Assembly (NCBI GenBank): GCA_022606425.2
Contig: JAHDVF020001299.1
Coordinates: 1-64,000, forward strand
DNA: 64,000 nt
Direction: 5' to 3'
Origin: Lepidostoma basale
Taxonomy: Eukaryota > Arthropoda > Insecta > Trichoptera > Lepidostomatidae
The notes beneath the pieces are model-generated. The model saw only the letters and a program-made list of their open reading frames with translations, ran no database searches and had not been told where the DNA came from. Within the stretch, counting starts at the first letter, position 1. Each line of letters opens with the position of its first letter. Below are positions 43,898 through 54,413 of the stretch, piece by piece. The position numbers and the translations under genes were made by a program.

Positions 43898-46563
43898 GTG
43901 AGTGATGTCCACTGTGCACTCGCTTTTTCACGATTACCTTCTCTTGTTGGAATACTCTCTGCGATAGGACTCATTACATCGCGTCTCATACCATCACGTC
44001 ACGCAAGTCCTCTCCTTGCTATCGAATTCTATCACTGTGTCATACGCTAAATCGCCTTTCTTTTATTGCTATAAGCTGCTATTTCTCCAAAAATAAGCAC
44101 AAAGACATTACTAAAGTTAACCCCGCTTATTCGAAAATATATTTCAATACTCATCAGTGGTTCTAGAGTTCCTGTTGTCTCTTTTGATTCATCTCTCAAA
44201 TCTTAGTAACGCTTCAAACGATAATATAATTTTAATTATACTTTGTCTGTATAACTGAAACTTATAGTATCATTTGAATTGTTGTTAAGAGAGAATTTGG
44301 TGACAAGATATTCCCATGGCTCAAGAACCTCTGTAAATAATATTAAAGTAATTTTTTTTTGTCACATTATGAATTAAAAAATAATCATTCAAACCCAATC
44401 TCATAACTTAAAGTATTAATTATAGCAGCAAAAGAAAACGGATGCATGCCTTCGCATAATGTCGTTGTAATTGCTAAATTGAATATGTTTAGTTGCCAGA
44501 AAATTGATGCCACGCGAGATATACAAGAAAATGTTGAAAATTCTTTTCGTTGTACCATTCATTTGATGGTTTACAATGCACACTAGAGTGTTTCTTACCT
44601 ATTGGATTGATGATCTGGCAACTGTTACATGGTACCATATGCACTTTAAATATTTTGTGTATCTATATATTGTATGTATTGTATGTAGAAGTTTGTATAT
44701 TGTTTCGCCTCTACTATTAACCAATTTCCAAGTGTGGTGTTTGAAGTTTAACCGTTTGACTATTGCATGCACTCACAGTATCTCTCTAACGCTTTCTCTT
44801 CTGTACTCTTCTGAGGCCGGAAAGATTCCTTGAAACCTTGTACATATACAAATGTTTATCTGTGTAAATACATACTTGCAAAATTGAAATTTTCTTCCCT
44901 CCAACAGCATTTAGATTACTTTTGTAAATATTATAGGATTATTTAGTTATTTTAATTATTATTTTTATGTTTTTATAATTTTTAGTATTATTATTATTTT
45001 CATTCTCTCAGATTGGAAGCCCTGAATATTTTTAATTTGTCCACGTAAACATTTTGTAATTTAAAAATTGTTTTATGTCAAAAATATTTCAAAAATTGTG
45101 GTCGATCAATTGTTTTATGTATGAAATATTTGTAATCCTTTTATTTCTATTTACTGACAAATAATATATTTCATGTATAATGAAAAATGTGTATTTAAAT
45201 GTTTTTTTAATTAATGGGGCACATTTTTTGTTTCATTTTTCGAGTCATTGAAAACAAATGGAAAATTTAATTTAATTTAATTTTCAAAACTAACATTTTT
45301 CTTTGATTACCTTGCATTTTAAGTATGTAAATCAATTTGTTAATTTTAAAAACAAAATTTTTTGAAACCTCTTTTCGTAAATTTTGAATTATTTTTGGTG
45401 CTTAATTTTTATTTTGCCCCTATTATTTTTCTCGGATAACCTTATCGGTTTTACCATACACATCATTAATACAAAATTAAAATCACTGAGGTCATACAAG
45501 ATGAATTTGATGTAATTACAATAACTAAAATATGTAAACATTTGTTAAGTGAAATCAAAAACTATTTATGTGTTTTGGTGTGATGATATATTGTAAGGAA
45601 AAGTTTATTTAATTATGTTTAGTGTGTAATACGGAAATATTTATAAAGACTCTCATATTATTGTAATGTTTAAATTATAACCAACAATGTGCTTTTTATG
45701 GTTCAAATTATTGCAATGTTGTATTGTAGTAGAACCATCAAAAGAGCATATTTACATCATGGAACTAAGCAAGATTAATACGTCACTCGCATGAAGAACC
45801 AAGAATTTTTATCAACTGATTGTCCAAGATAATAAGATTTGAAAACTCAAGCCTGGATTGGTGGAATGATAATGAAATCTAATGTCGGAATAGACAGATT
45901 TTCAAACCTGAAGAATTCAAGAAAAATAATATACATGAAGATGAAAATGAATAAAGGAAGATGACCCCCGAAGCACATGACAATTGATTATATCCCAACT
46001 CGATACTATGACATCTGCACCGAGCTAATAGAATAGTGAAGAAGTTAAATTTGGTTGCTATAATTTGAAGTTTTATATCTAATAATAATGTGTTCAAACT
46101 GTATAAAAAGAAACTTGTAGTCACCATAAATTCAAATCATTTTAAAAAAATGTTTACAATGTCTTTTCAAAGTTCTGTTATCATTTGCACATACTTTGTT
46201 GTAATATACATAGTCATAAAGAGGTGTCGGTTAAATTGTTCGATTCGAAAATGTAATTAATATTAGAAGTAACATTAGTTTAACAGAAAGATCCGTAATG
46301 AAAGCATGTCATTTCTAATTATAAAAATAAATTTCAACACCACACGCTAACGCTAAAACAACCAAAAAATAATCATAACACGACTGAAATGTGGTCAGGG
46401 AATGCGCTGTGGCTAATGTGGATTCGGAGCCCAGAGACAAGGGGGGTGGCGGTGCTTTTTATAGTTAAGATTGGGAGGAGTGAGGATCTCGAGGAGTGAG
46501 GAGTATGAGCGTACGAGGCGGAAAGGCGAGCGGCACGGCAGTAAAGCTATTTGTCACCGCCAG
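43898..46563 (+). other. br: broad intron between core and Z2
   Basis: 2.7 kb, AT-rich, free of the window's repeat families. The last 180 bp (46390-46550) are unusually purine-rich (GGGAGGAGTGAGGATCTCGA, GGAGTGAGGAGTATGAGCG), and the acceptor before Z2 (ATTTGTCACCGCCAG) has a weak pyrimidine tract. Confidence 0.75.
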
Positions 46564-46823
46564 GTGCAGTCGGTCTGCCGGATGAATACCGGTGTGAGCC
46601 GTGCAACAAGAGCCTCTCGTCGCTCACGCGGCTCAAGCGCCACATCCAGAACGTGCACATGCGGCCGTCGCGGGAGCCCGTGTGCAACATCTGCCGCCGC
46701 GTCTACTCCAGCCTCAACAGCCTGCGCAACCACAAGAGCATCTACCACCGCAAGCCGCCGCCCGCGCTGCCCGTCGCCCCCGCACCCGCCCCCGCCCCCG
46801 CCACCTTCTTCCCCCTCAACTGA
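46564..46823 (+). CDS. br: broad alternative terminal exon Z2 (two C2H2 fingers)
   Basis: Phase 1 entry gives G-AVGLPDEY followed by two C2H2 fingers. Finger 1 is RCEPCNKSLSSLTRLKRHIQ, NVH. Finger 2 is CNICRRVYSSLNSLRNHKSI, YH. Both have C-x2-C-x12-H-x4-H spacing. This is the Z2 finger pair of Broad-Complex (YRCEPCNKSLSSLTRLKRHIQNVH type). After HRKPPPALP an Ala/Pro run (PVAPAPAPAPATFFPLN) leads to TGA at 46821. The joined BTB-core-Z2 protein would be about 457 residues. In flies the Z2 isoform corresponds to the br genetic function; that is family knowledge. Confidence 0.97.
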
Positions 46824-47823
46824 GCTCTGCCATTACTCTTACCGTATGCATGAGTACACTTCTGTTATGTTTATCCTAGATTTGGCTTACTGTATATAAT
46901 CTATTATAATTTCAGCCAGTGACTCGGTATGCTTTTGACATGTGTCCTTGATTACGCATTGTTTTATATGTATGTAACGTGCCGGAACCAATTGGGACAT
47001 GCGAATCACGCCCGATGTAAAGTTACGAACCAACCACAAAGCGCGCACTAGTCATCCGATAACAGTCCACTGCAGTCTAAATTCCTTGCCGAGAGAAAAT
47101 TGAGAAATTAGAAGGAGCTCCTCTCCCAGGTGTACATTTTGTTTTGGAATCCATTGTGCCAATTGGTTCCGCTTCCCTGGGACCCGTTGGACCGCTTCTC
47201 CTTGTCTTCATCTCTAGTTGTCCTGTGGGGCTTCTTGCCGCGTCACCCCGATCTTATCTGGTGTTGGATTTTCATTACCTCTGTTTTGAAATATACTTGT
47301 TTTCTCAGTCATGCACTCATGGCGCAGTATTACCTGGGATATGGATAAATAATATTTCGATGGTTTTCTCTAGTATTCCCTTTAAAAGCTTTTGGAATCA
47401 AAATATAAACACTTTCATAATTCTTGCTTATCGATCTACATTTCATTCGACTCAAATATCCAACAGAGGCCCCCGCACCCCGCACAGCGTGGCGGGGGCC
47501 TCGCGAGCCGAGGGTATCATTTTCCTAAATATTATTTTATGCTTTGCAATTTACAAATACTGTCTCTAAAAAAGTAACTTAGAGTATCGCTTTGTAATTT
47601 TGCCAACTTTAGTTATCTTAGATTGAAAAAATAATGTCGCACACTCAAACGGAGGATATTGAATTTAATTTCATAGTTTGCAGATTTTATTTTTACATTT
47701 TGCTTGGAATCAAGAAGTAGAAATGATTAAAATCCCTCGTTTTGGAACAAGTATCGGATGAAATGAAATGTAGATCTAGAGAAAGAGTAGATGAACTAAT
47801 GCGGCTTGTGGTTGGGTCCGTAG
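46824..47823 (+). other. br: Z2 3' UTR / intron before Z3
   Basis: No AATAAA is present between the Z2 stop and Z3; one ATTAAA lies at 47726-47731. A GC-rich 47-bp island with a 10-bp stem hairpin lies at 47467-47513. The open frame 47144-47569 is not conserved in any way that I recognise. Confidence 0.6.
47467..47513 (+). other. GC-rich hairpin island 1 in the Z cluster
   Basis: It directly follows the acceptor-like ATATCCAACAG. The stem AGGCCCCCGC (47467-47476) pairs perfectly with GCGGGGGCCT (47492-47501) over a 15-nt loop. The flanks are AT-rich. Read at phase 1 it gives EAPAPRTAWRGPREP, then a stop at about 47528. It could be a tiny alternative exon or a regulatory RNA structure. Confidence 0.5.
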
Positions 47824-48110
47824 TGGGGCCGCTGGGTCCCGGGCACCGCTGCGACGTGTGCGGCAAGCTGCTGTCCACCCGCCTCACGCTGAAGCGCCAC
47901 ACGGAGCAGCAGCACCTGCAGCCGCTGCACTCGGCGCGCTGCAGCCTCTGCCACAAGGTCTTCCGCACCCTGAACTCGCTCAACAACCACAAGAGCATCT
48001 ACCACCGCCGCCAGAAGGGCCCCGGGCCCTCGCCCCCCGACACCAAGATGCCCCCGCCCCACCACCTCGACAGCGTGTTCTTCAAGTTCAAGGATCAGTT
48101 CAATGTCTGA
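47824..48110 (+). CDS. br: broad alternative terminal exon Z3 (two C2H2 fingers)
   Basis: The acceptor is set at GGTTGGGTCCGTAG because it is the phase-1 AG just upstream of the fingers. It gives [31 protein letters not shown] (finger 1), then [22 protein letters not shown] (finger 2), and [39 protein letters not shown]. Both fingers have C-x2-C-x12-H-x4-H. By position and type I assign Z3. An upstream in-frame AG (about 47789) is possible but lies in purine-rich sequence. The joined protein is about 466 residues. Paired AATAAA signals at 49239 and 49252 could end its mRNA. Confidence 0.92.
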
Positions 48111-49238
48111 GACAACCGTCAACCAACTCTGCGCTCCAATTCAAACTACAAATTCAGTACTTAGTTTACTCCAATTGATAAGTTTCACTTATCTATCTTT
48201 TAATAATCATCGCATCCATGCCCCCGTATAACTTTTCATTATTTCTTTTTGAGAAAATTAACTCTCAATCTCCACCGAATATTTTAATATATATATACAT
48301 ATTTTTTGCAATATTTATTTCTTTTTCGAATACTTGTATATTAAATTTATTTATTTTCTTATTTGGTACGCTTACACTAACAATTAAAAATTATCAACAA
48401 AAATACTTAAGTAAATTAACTAGATTATGTGGTTGATTCACTCACTAAGCATGAAAAACATTGTTTTTGCTTATTTCGTTCCTTCGTTAATATTTAATGA
48501 AAGAAAAGAAGAAGAAGAAAACTTCTCTTAATAGGCTGAAAATGCCTGTGCAGTGAGGAATCATTTTTTAACTAATTATATTTATATACTAAAAAAAAAA
48601 CACCTTTCAAAACTAACCTAACCTCCAAAAAAAGATTTTAATTCACTTTAACAAAAAAAACTTGCTAAAATGCTCAATAAGAATGTTAGTTTGCTTGAAA
48701 ATAAACAAGTTAGGTTTATTTATTTATTTTACCATTAAAGTACTGATATTGCAGTTATTTTATGTGATGCGCTTTTGATTATTCGATTTCATACATTAAC
48801 TCGGAAATCATGACTAATTTAAAGGCTGTTATGCCTATTTCCTATCTTTGCAAAGTTAACTAAAAATAAAAAATTGAACTTTTTTTTTTAGTAACACAAA
48901 GTTCTTGATTTTTAAATGTAAGAAAGTAATTAATTAATTATATTTTAATACTCTTAATTTTACGTCATGAATTGTTGATTTTACGTTGTCTCAACTGATC
49001 CTTGCTTGCTCACACGCTGTCAGGACATTATCGGCAGTGTCCCAATACTCAATAATGAAAGTATCTTGAAAGAGATAGTTTTAACTATATAATAATAATT
49101 AACTATGCATAGCTTAACCAAGTTTGACACTATATGATATGATATTGTTTTTTTTATTTTTTAAATCGTATAAATTGTTTATCATATTATAATCTTTCGG
49201 AAGGAACAGTTTTTTTCGGAATCTTGGCCTAAAGTGTA

Positions 49239-49257
49239 AATAAAGATTCGCAATAAA
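49239..49257 (+). terminator. Paired polyadenylation signals after Z3
   Basis: Two AATAAA hexamers at 49239-49244 and 49252-49257, about 1.1 kb after the Z3 stop, with TTGTATATTAAAG-type T/G-rich sequence downstream. The best candidate 3' end for Z3 transcripts. Confidence 0.4.
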
Positions 49258-52161
49258 AGGTTGGCTAGTTGTATATTAAAGTTATAAACGTCACACGTAG
49301 TGATTCTCTGAGAAGTATTTAAGTAAGGAATGCACACCGCGCAACCATTTGGAAGACTGATTCAGATTGTAAATTATTATATTGGTTTTTTCGAAATTCA
49401 AAATTGTAGGAAATAGGAACTTTTGAATGACGACAAGACTACTCATGTGCGTACATGAAATCTTTGAGGCTAATGTTGTTAGGCTTAAGTATTTACTTTT
49501 AATAATAATTTTCCAACGATGTCGTAAACACGAGATGTTATATCGCCATGTTTTATTTAATTATTTTAATGATAGATTTGCACTAATACACTTCTTCTAT
49601 TTTACTCTTTCACCGCATTCCAATAATCAATTAAATTTGTAAGTTCAAAATATTACGTCGTAATTAACTTAAAAAATAATGTACCATATTAACTTTTCAA
49701 AGTTGTTTTAGATTGCTTTTTTTTTATACTGACAGATTAAAAATTTATCACAGTTACTAATTTATTTCTTTTCATCGTAAATCTATGGTATAAGCTTATT
49801 AAAGATAATAATTATTCAGCAAGTTATCTGCCATATGAACTAATATACTGTTTCCCTGATAATAGTGTAACGTAGTAATATTCCGCAGACGCGGGAGAGA
49901 AGTTATATATTTTGTCTCCACGAGTATATTGTCAAAGTGTTAAGTACAACATTTAGAGAGTGTAAGTATATTTTGTGTAACATGCATACGATGCGATCAG
50001 GCGGGAACGATCAATTGTTTCTTATGAAGTGTAGGCATCCTTGCGGACATTCCATCTAATAAATAAAACCTACTTTAAGTTGATATAATTCTAAAAATAT
50101 TATATAAATTATTATAATTTGTTAGAACTTTCCGACTAAACTAATTAGTGAGGAAATGGTTATGGGCTATTGATTTAGAAGTTTATTTGTCTATTTCTTT
50201 AAACTTGTATTGATTGAATACTCCTTAAGACTGTTTCTGTGACCTGTTTTTATCTTTTTTTAAATGAAATTTATATCAAATCGTTTATTACATTATCTAA
50301 TATATTTTATGATTCTTTGATTATTATTCTTGTTCTTGTGTCTCTTGTTGTTGCTTTTTTTTATTTTTTGAAATTCTTTATTTGTTACTTTAAAACTAAA
50401 TTCTATTTTACTATTGTGTTCGTAGACTATTCATTATCCACAATTTTATTTAAGGGATTCTCTAGACTCGGTGTAGAGAAGTGGTAGCGTTAAGTATCTC
50501 GTAAAGTACGCTACGCTATTGGGACTATAGGCTCGCATATAAACTTTACTTTGAGATAACTATAGTCTAATTTTATAATGTAATTAGTTGGATAATATTA
50601 TTATGTCGGACCAGTTGTGGGACTCGTCACGCGGGAGGGACGAGCTGCAGAAGTGTTGTATAGTTTTATAACTTGAGTACAGGAGTACTGTGGCCCTTGC
50701 CATGTTCATAGAATATTATTCATATGTTTAAGATAACCCTTTTATAGAATATTATGAATCCTTCTAAAGGTATATTAAACTTTTATTTTATACAATAATT
50801 AAGTCATTTTGTTTAAAAGTGTTGCTATTGAATGAAGCTCTAAGGATGACGATGGGTACCCGTAGTGCTACGGGGGACCTGCTTATATTTATTTATCACA
50901 TTATTTTTCGGTTATTTGCCATGCAATTATTTATATTTGGAAATTTATTCTATGTATTAGATATTTACATTGTGCTAAAAATGCCTTTTTAAATATTATA
51001 TATAAAAATGTCTTACGACAATAATTTGTCCTGTTTAAAATATTTTGCCGTAAATTATATTGAAACTACATGGAAATTCTTAATTTGATATTCAGTGTCC
51101 TTTGACCTGTTCATTGGGATTCTTCTATAATATTTTTTATGGAGAATTCGTAACAACGTTAAAAACTCCCATGTGCATCTGCTTTACAATCAAAATATTT
51201 GTTTTGACTTTTTCATGGGAACCGTTAAATTATTATTTTAATGTCTTGACTGTTTTCTTCCCAACACAAAGACAAGCTGTAACAATGTGTCGAAGAAGTA
51301 TGTACCTTAATTTTGTTTCAGTTTTTTACTCCATATGTTATAAATTATGTTCAAAGTAGGTATATTGTAATAATATAATATATAATATTCTTAAATTGTA
51401 TACTTTCATGTATTTGTAGCAATACCTTTTTCTAATCGAGTCCAAATTGAAAAATGATGGTTGGCTTAAAGCATTGTTTTGGAGAATGTCATGTCGTTAG
51501 AATATAAATTTCATATTTTTTATTTACCCGTTAGTTTTTTCTAACTTAATCATTTAATGGACTGATATAGTATAATTATGTTAGAGGAACACTACTTCTC
51601 TGAGTAGTTGACAAAACAAAACATTTGCTATTATGAATAAGGGAAAATTATTATAATATATTCAATACAATGAAAAAAATTAAACGATTGAATGAATTAT
51701 TGATTTAGGAAGGATTGTTGTTGTTAACACTTTATTTATTATTTTATTCTGCCAATACTCGAGGTACTCACTTTCCTTTGATTCGTTTCCTCTCCCTGAG
51801 GCCTCTCTCCGGCAGCCTCCGTTACATTTGTTAACTATTCCCTACTTGTTACTAAGACGATTTGTGAAATCACTTTATGCAATATATGGTTTATATACAA
51901 TAATTATGGTTTCTTTAAGTTTTATTAAAAATTTCACTTTTGCAACTAAACCTGTTTTATTTATCTATAATCCAGTTAACACAAGCTATTTACACCTTCA
52001 CATAAAGAGTAATTCATCGTTATGTGTACTTACCGGTTTCAATGACGCTTAAAGGTAAAAATACGCTTTTCCATGTAGTTTATCTTTAGCGCCATTCGCC
52101 ACCTCTGCCTGAACGCTTTACTTCACAGCTTTCTCGATTAATGACACTGTTTGACTTCCAG

Positions 52162-52283
52162 CCTCTGCACCGCGGGGGGCTCGGGCCGCGAGGGGCCCCC
52201 CGCCGCCGCTCACTGGCCGCATGCACAGCCTTTCCATTCCATGGAGGAAGGTCCCTGCCTTCCTCCATACAACCGATGCATGA
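52162..52283 (+). other. GC-rich hairpin island 2, possible finger-less terminal exon
   Basis: A good acceptor (ACACTGTTTGACTTCCAG) precedes CCTCTGCACCGCGGGGGGCT. The stem GCGGGGGGC (52172-52180) pairs perfectly with GCCCCCCGC (52195-52203) around a 14-nt loop. Entered at phase 1, as for the Z exons, a frame of 39 codons (ASAPRGARAARGPPPPLTGR, MHSLSIPWRKVPAFLHTTDA) is open to TGA at 52281. Used as a terminal exon it would give Broad without zinc fingers. There is no homology that I can name. Confidence 0.35.
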
Positions 52284-53048
52284 ACTTGTCATACTAAGTC
52301 TTGTCAATGTTGTTTGAGTAATGTCTAGTGAATTCCAATCTTCCTTTTCGTGTATTTTGGGTAATGTTGTTTCCATTCATGTTTTATATTCCTTGTAATA
52401 ATTATTAGCAGTCGCATTCTCTATACATTTATAGATTTTCATTTTTTTTACTTTGTTTTTTTTTCTTATTTTTTTTTAAACCTTTCTAAAATCATATGCA
52501 TTGATTTACACAGAATTCACTGTTATGTACAATAATTTATTAGTCCTGGGTGTAAATTAGTTTACATAGTGCTAAAGTGCATTATGGTTCAAACAATCAT
52601 CGCTTTCATAATGCCATATCATCTTCCTCTATACCTATAGCCACATCGCCGCTTCTTCACTCATCGTAGTTCTCCACACTTGCAAGCCAACGGGAATGAT
52701 ACCTTCGTTGTACATGTATTCACTCTGTTCACTACTTGATCTCTCTAGTTTTATGATATTATTTCGAGTCAGCTCCGAGCGGGTTCCTTAGAGTCGAGTC
52801 TTGTATGACCCGAAGAGAACCGCAGTGCAAATAACATGTCAGTACTTCTGATGAAACTTTTAGAGAAGTCTAATATGCCTTATTTGATATTGTGTGACAA
52901 TGATAAAGATGATCAGTGAGATAATGCGCATAGTACACTTGGAATAAAAGTTCCGTCAGAAGTGCGGGATGCGGAAGGAAGAGAAGAAAGAGGAAGGAGG
53001 TTGTGAGGCCAGGGGCATTGTCGCGGTGTTTCCGTTGTCTGGTTGCAG

Positions 53049-53263
53049 GCAAGAAATTGTTCTCGTGCCACCTGTGCGGGAAAGTGCTCTGCTCCAAGGC
53101 CTCGCTCAAGCGCCACATTGCCGACAAGCACGCCGAGAGACAGGAGGAGTACAGGTGCGGCATATGCGAGCGCGTCTACTGCTCGCGCAATTCCCTTATG
53201 ACTCACATCTATACGTACCACAAGTCCCGGCCCGGCGACTTGGACATCAAGTATTTCTCGTGA
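53049..53263 (+). CDS. br: broad alternative terminal exon Z4 (two C2H2 fingers)
   Basis: Acceptor TTTCCGTTGTCTGGTTGCAG, phase 1, gives GKKLFSCHLCGKVLCSKASL, KRHIADKH (finger 1), then CGICERVYCSRNSLMTHIYT, YH (finger 2), SRPGDLDIKYFS, TGA at 53261. Both fingers fit C-x2-C-x12-H-x4-H, and KLFSCxLCGKVLCSKASLKRH is the Z4 signature. The shortest tail of the four, with only about a dozen residues after the last His. The joined protein is about 442 residues. No AATAAA is found between this stop and Z1. Confidence 0.97.
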
Positions 53264-54096
53264 TTACCCCGATGACAATGGTGCCACATTAACAGAAAGC
53301 TGGCTTTTATTTCGACACCAATCTTCAGCCAATATTTGCAGCAATGAAGGTTAGACACGTTTTTTTAGAGCTTATTTTTAATATAGGTTTTAATGACATT
53401 TGTAACTGACAGGTTTCCTTCTAATAATGTTGGTGTAACTCGAGTGGTGTAACTGTAGGTAACTAGTGGTCGCCGCCACCTCCACCCGCCATGAGATGCG
53501 TCCACTGTCCACTGGACCACCCCATCTGAATCAATGAACTTATGTAAAACACTCAGGACTCCGTTCTAAATGATTTTATATTATTTTGCCATTGCTTTAA
53601 TAAGATTATTTTTTATATATTTTTAAGTTCAACTTTTATTTCTGTGCACCTCCAAAGCAGACATTTTCTTTTGTTTTTATTTAAAATTTTCATTTTATGT
53701 TTGATTTAAATATGTATCTTTTCAAAATTATTAATTTGACATAGGTCTGAATCTATGTGCTTCTCCATCCCGAGTCCTTTCCATACGAGATTACTGTTGA
53801 ATGTTGCTTGCCGCATGCTTCTTTCATTTGTAAACATGTCACTGTCGTTCCCTCTACGTGAAGTGCTGGTTGTGTAGTTTAATGACATTCTTATCATATT
53901 ATCGGCTTAATGTCTAGTAATTGTTTAATGTCATTTTGATATTCTATGGATAATATACTTGAGAGTACCATCAGATGCTAATATTATATAATATCTTGAA
54001 CCGAATGAAGTAACCCAAGTTCCCTCCAGTTTGGAGAGTTGTAGATTACATAGGATCATTGCCCTGTACTGATTGCGATGTGTTGGCGCGTTGCAG
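53264..54096 (+). other. br: Z4 3' UTR / intron before Z1
   Basis: Mixed composition, without AATAAA, ATTAAA or recognised repeats. A C-rich GTCGCCGCCACCTCCACCCG stretch lies at about 53469. Confidence 0.6.
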
Positions 54097-54413
54097 GCGG
54101 CACCCTGCGCATGCCCCCGCCCACCTCGGGGGGCATCAACGAGCCCCAGGAGTGCCCCTACTGTCGCCGCACCTTCTCCTGCTACTACTCGCTCAAGCGC
54201 CACTTCCAGGACAAGCACGAGCAGTCCGACACGCTGTACGTGTGCGAGTTCTGCCACCGCCGCTACCGCACCAAGAACTCGCTCACCACGCACAAGAGCC
54301 TGCAGCACCGCGGCTCCAGCGGCATGCTCAAGCGCCTGCTCAAGACCTCGGCGCTGCAGAGCGCGCTGGCCCCGCCGCACCTCTTCGAGCCGGCCCCGCC
54401 CGGCGTCCAATGA
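54097..54413 (+). CDS. br: broad alternative terminal exon Z1 (two C2H2 fingers)
   Basis: Acceptor GTGTTGGCGCGTTGCAG, phase 1, gives GGTLRMPPPTSGGINEPQ, then CPYCRRTFSCYYSLKRHFQD, KH (finger 1), CEFCHRRYRTKNSLTTHKSL, QH (finger 2), and RGSSGMLKRLLKTSALQSAL, APPHLFEPAPPGVQ, TGA at 54411. The finger pair and following RGSSGMLKRLLKT are nearly identical to what I know of Drosophila Z1, so this is the most conserved Z exon. The joined protein is about 476 residues. In flies Z1 is the main metamorphic isoform (rbp function). A donor-like CAAAGTGAGT after the stop hints at a spliced 3' UTR. Confidence 0.98.

Larger units (their letters stand above)
48111..53048 (+). other. br: Z3 3' UTR and intron before Z4
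   Basis: AT-rich 4.9 kb without recognised transposons. AATAAA occurs at 48700, 49239, 49252, 50058 and 50062. A GC-rich hairpin island lies at 52162-52203. 52960-53020 is a purine-rich run (GGAAGGAAGAGAAGAAAGAG) before the Z4 acceptor. The Ile/Phe-rich open frames at 50239 and 51102 are compositional. Confidence 0.7.

Noticed and set aside
46471..46899. 142-codon frame over Z2 (and a 92-codon one)
   Set aside because: Wrong frame relative to the C2H2 fingers; shadow of Z2.
47144..47569. 141-codon frame between Z2 and Z3
   Set aside because: No recognisable domain; overlaps two other open frames and the GC hairpin island. No splice support at phase 1 for its full length.
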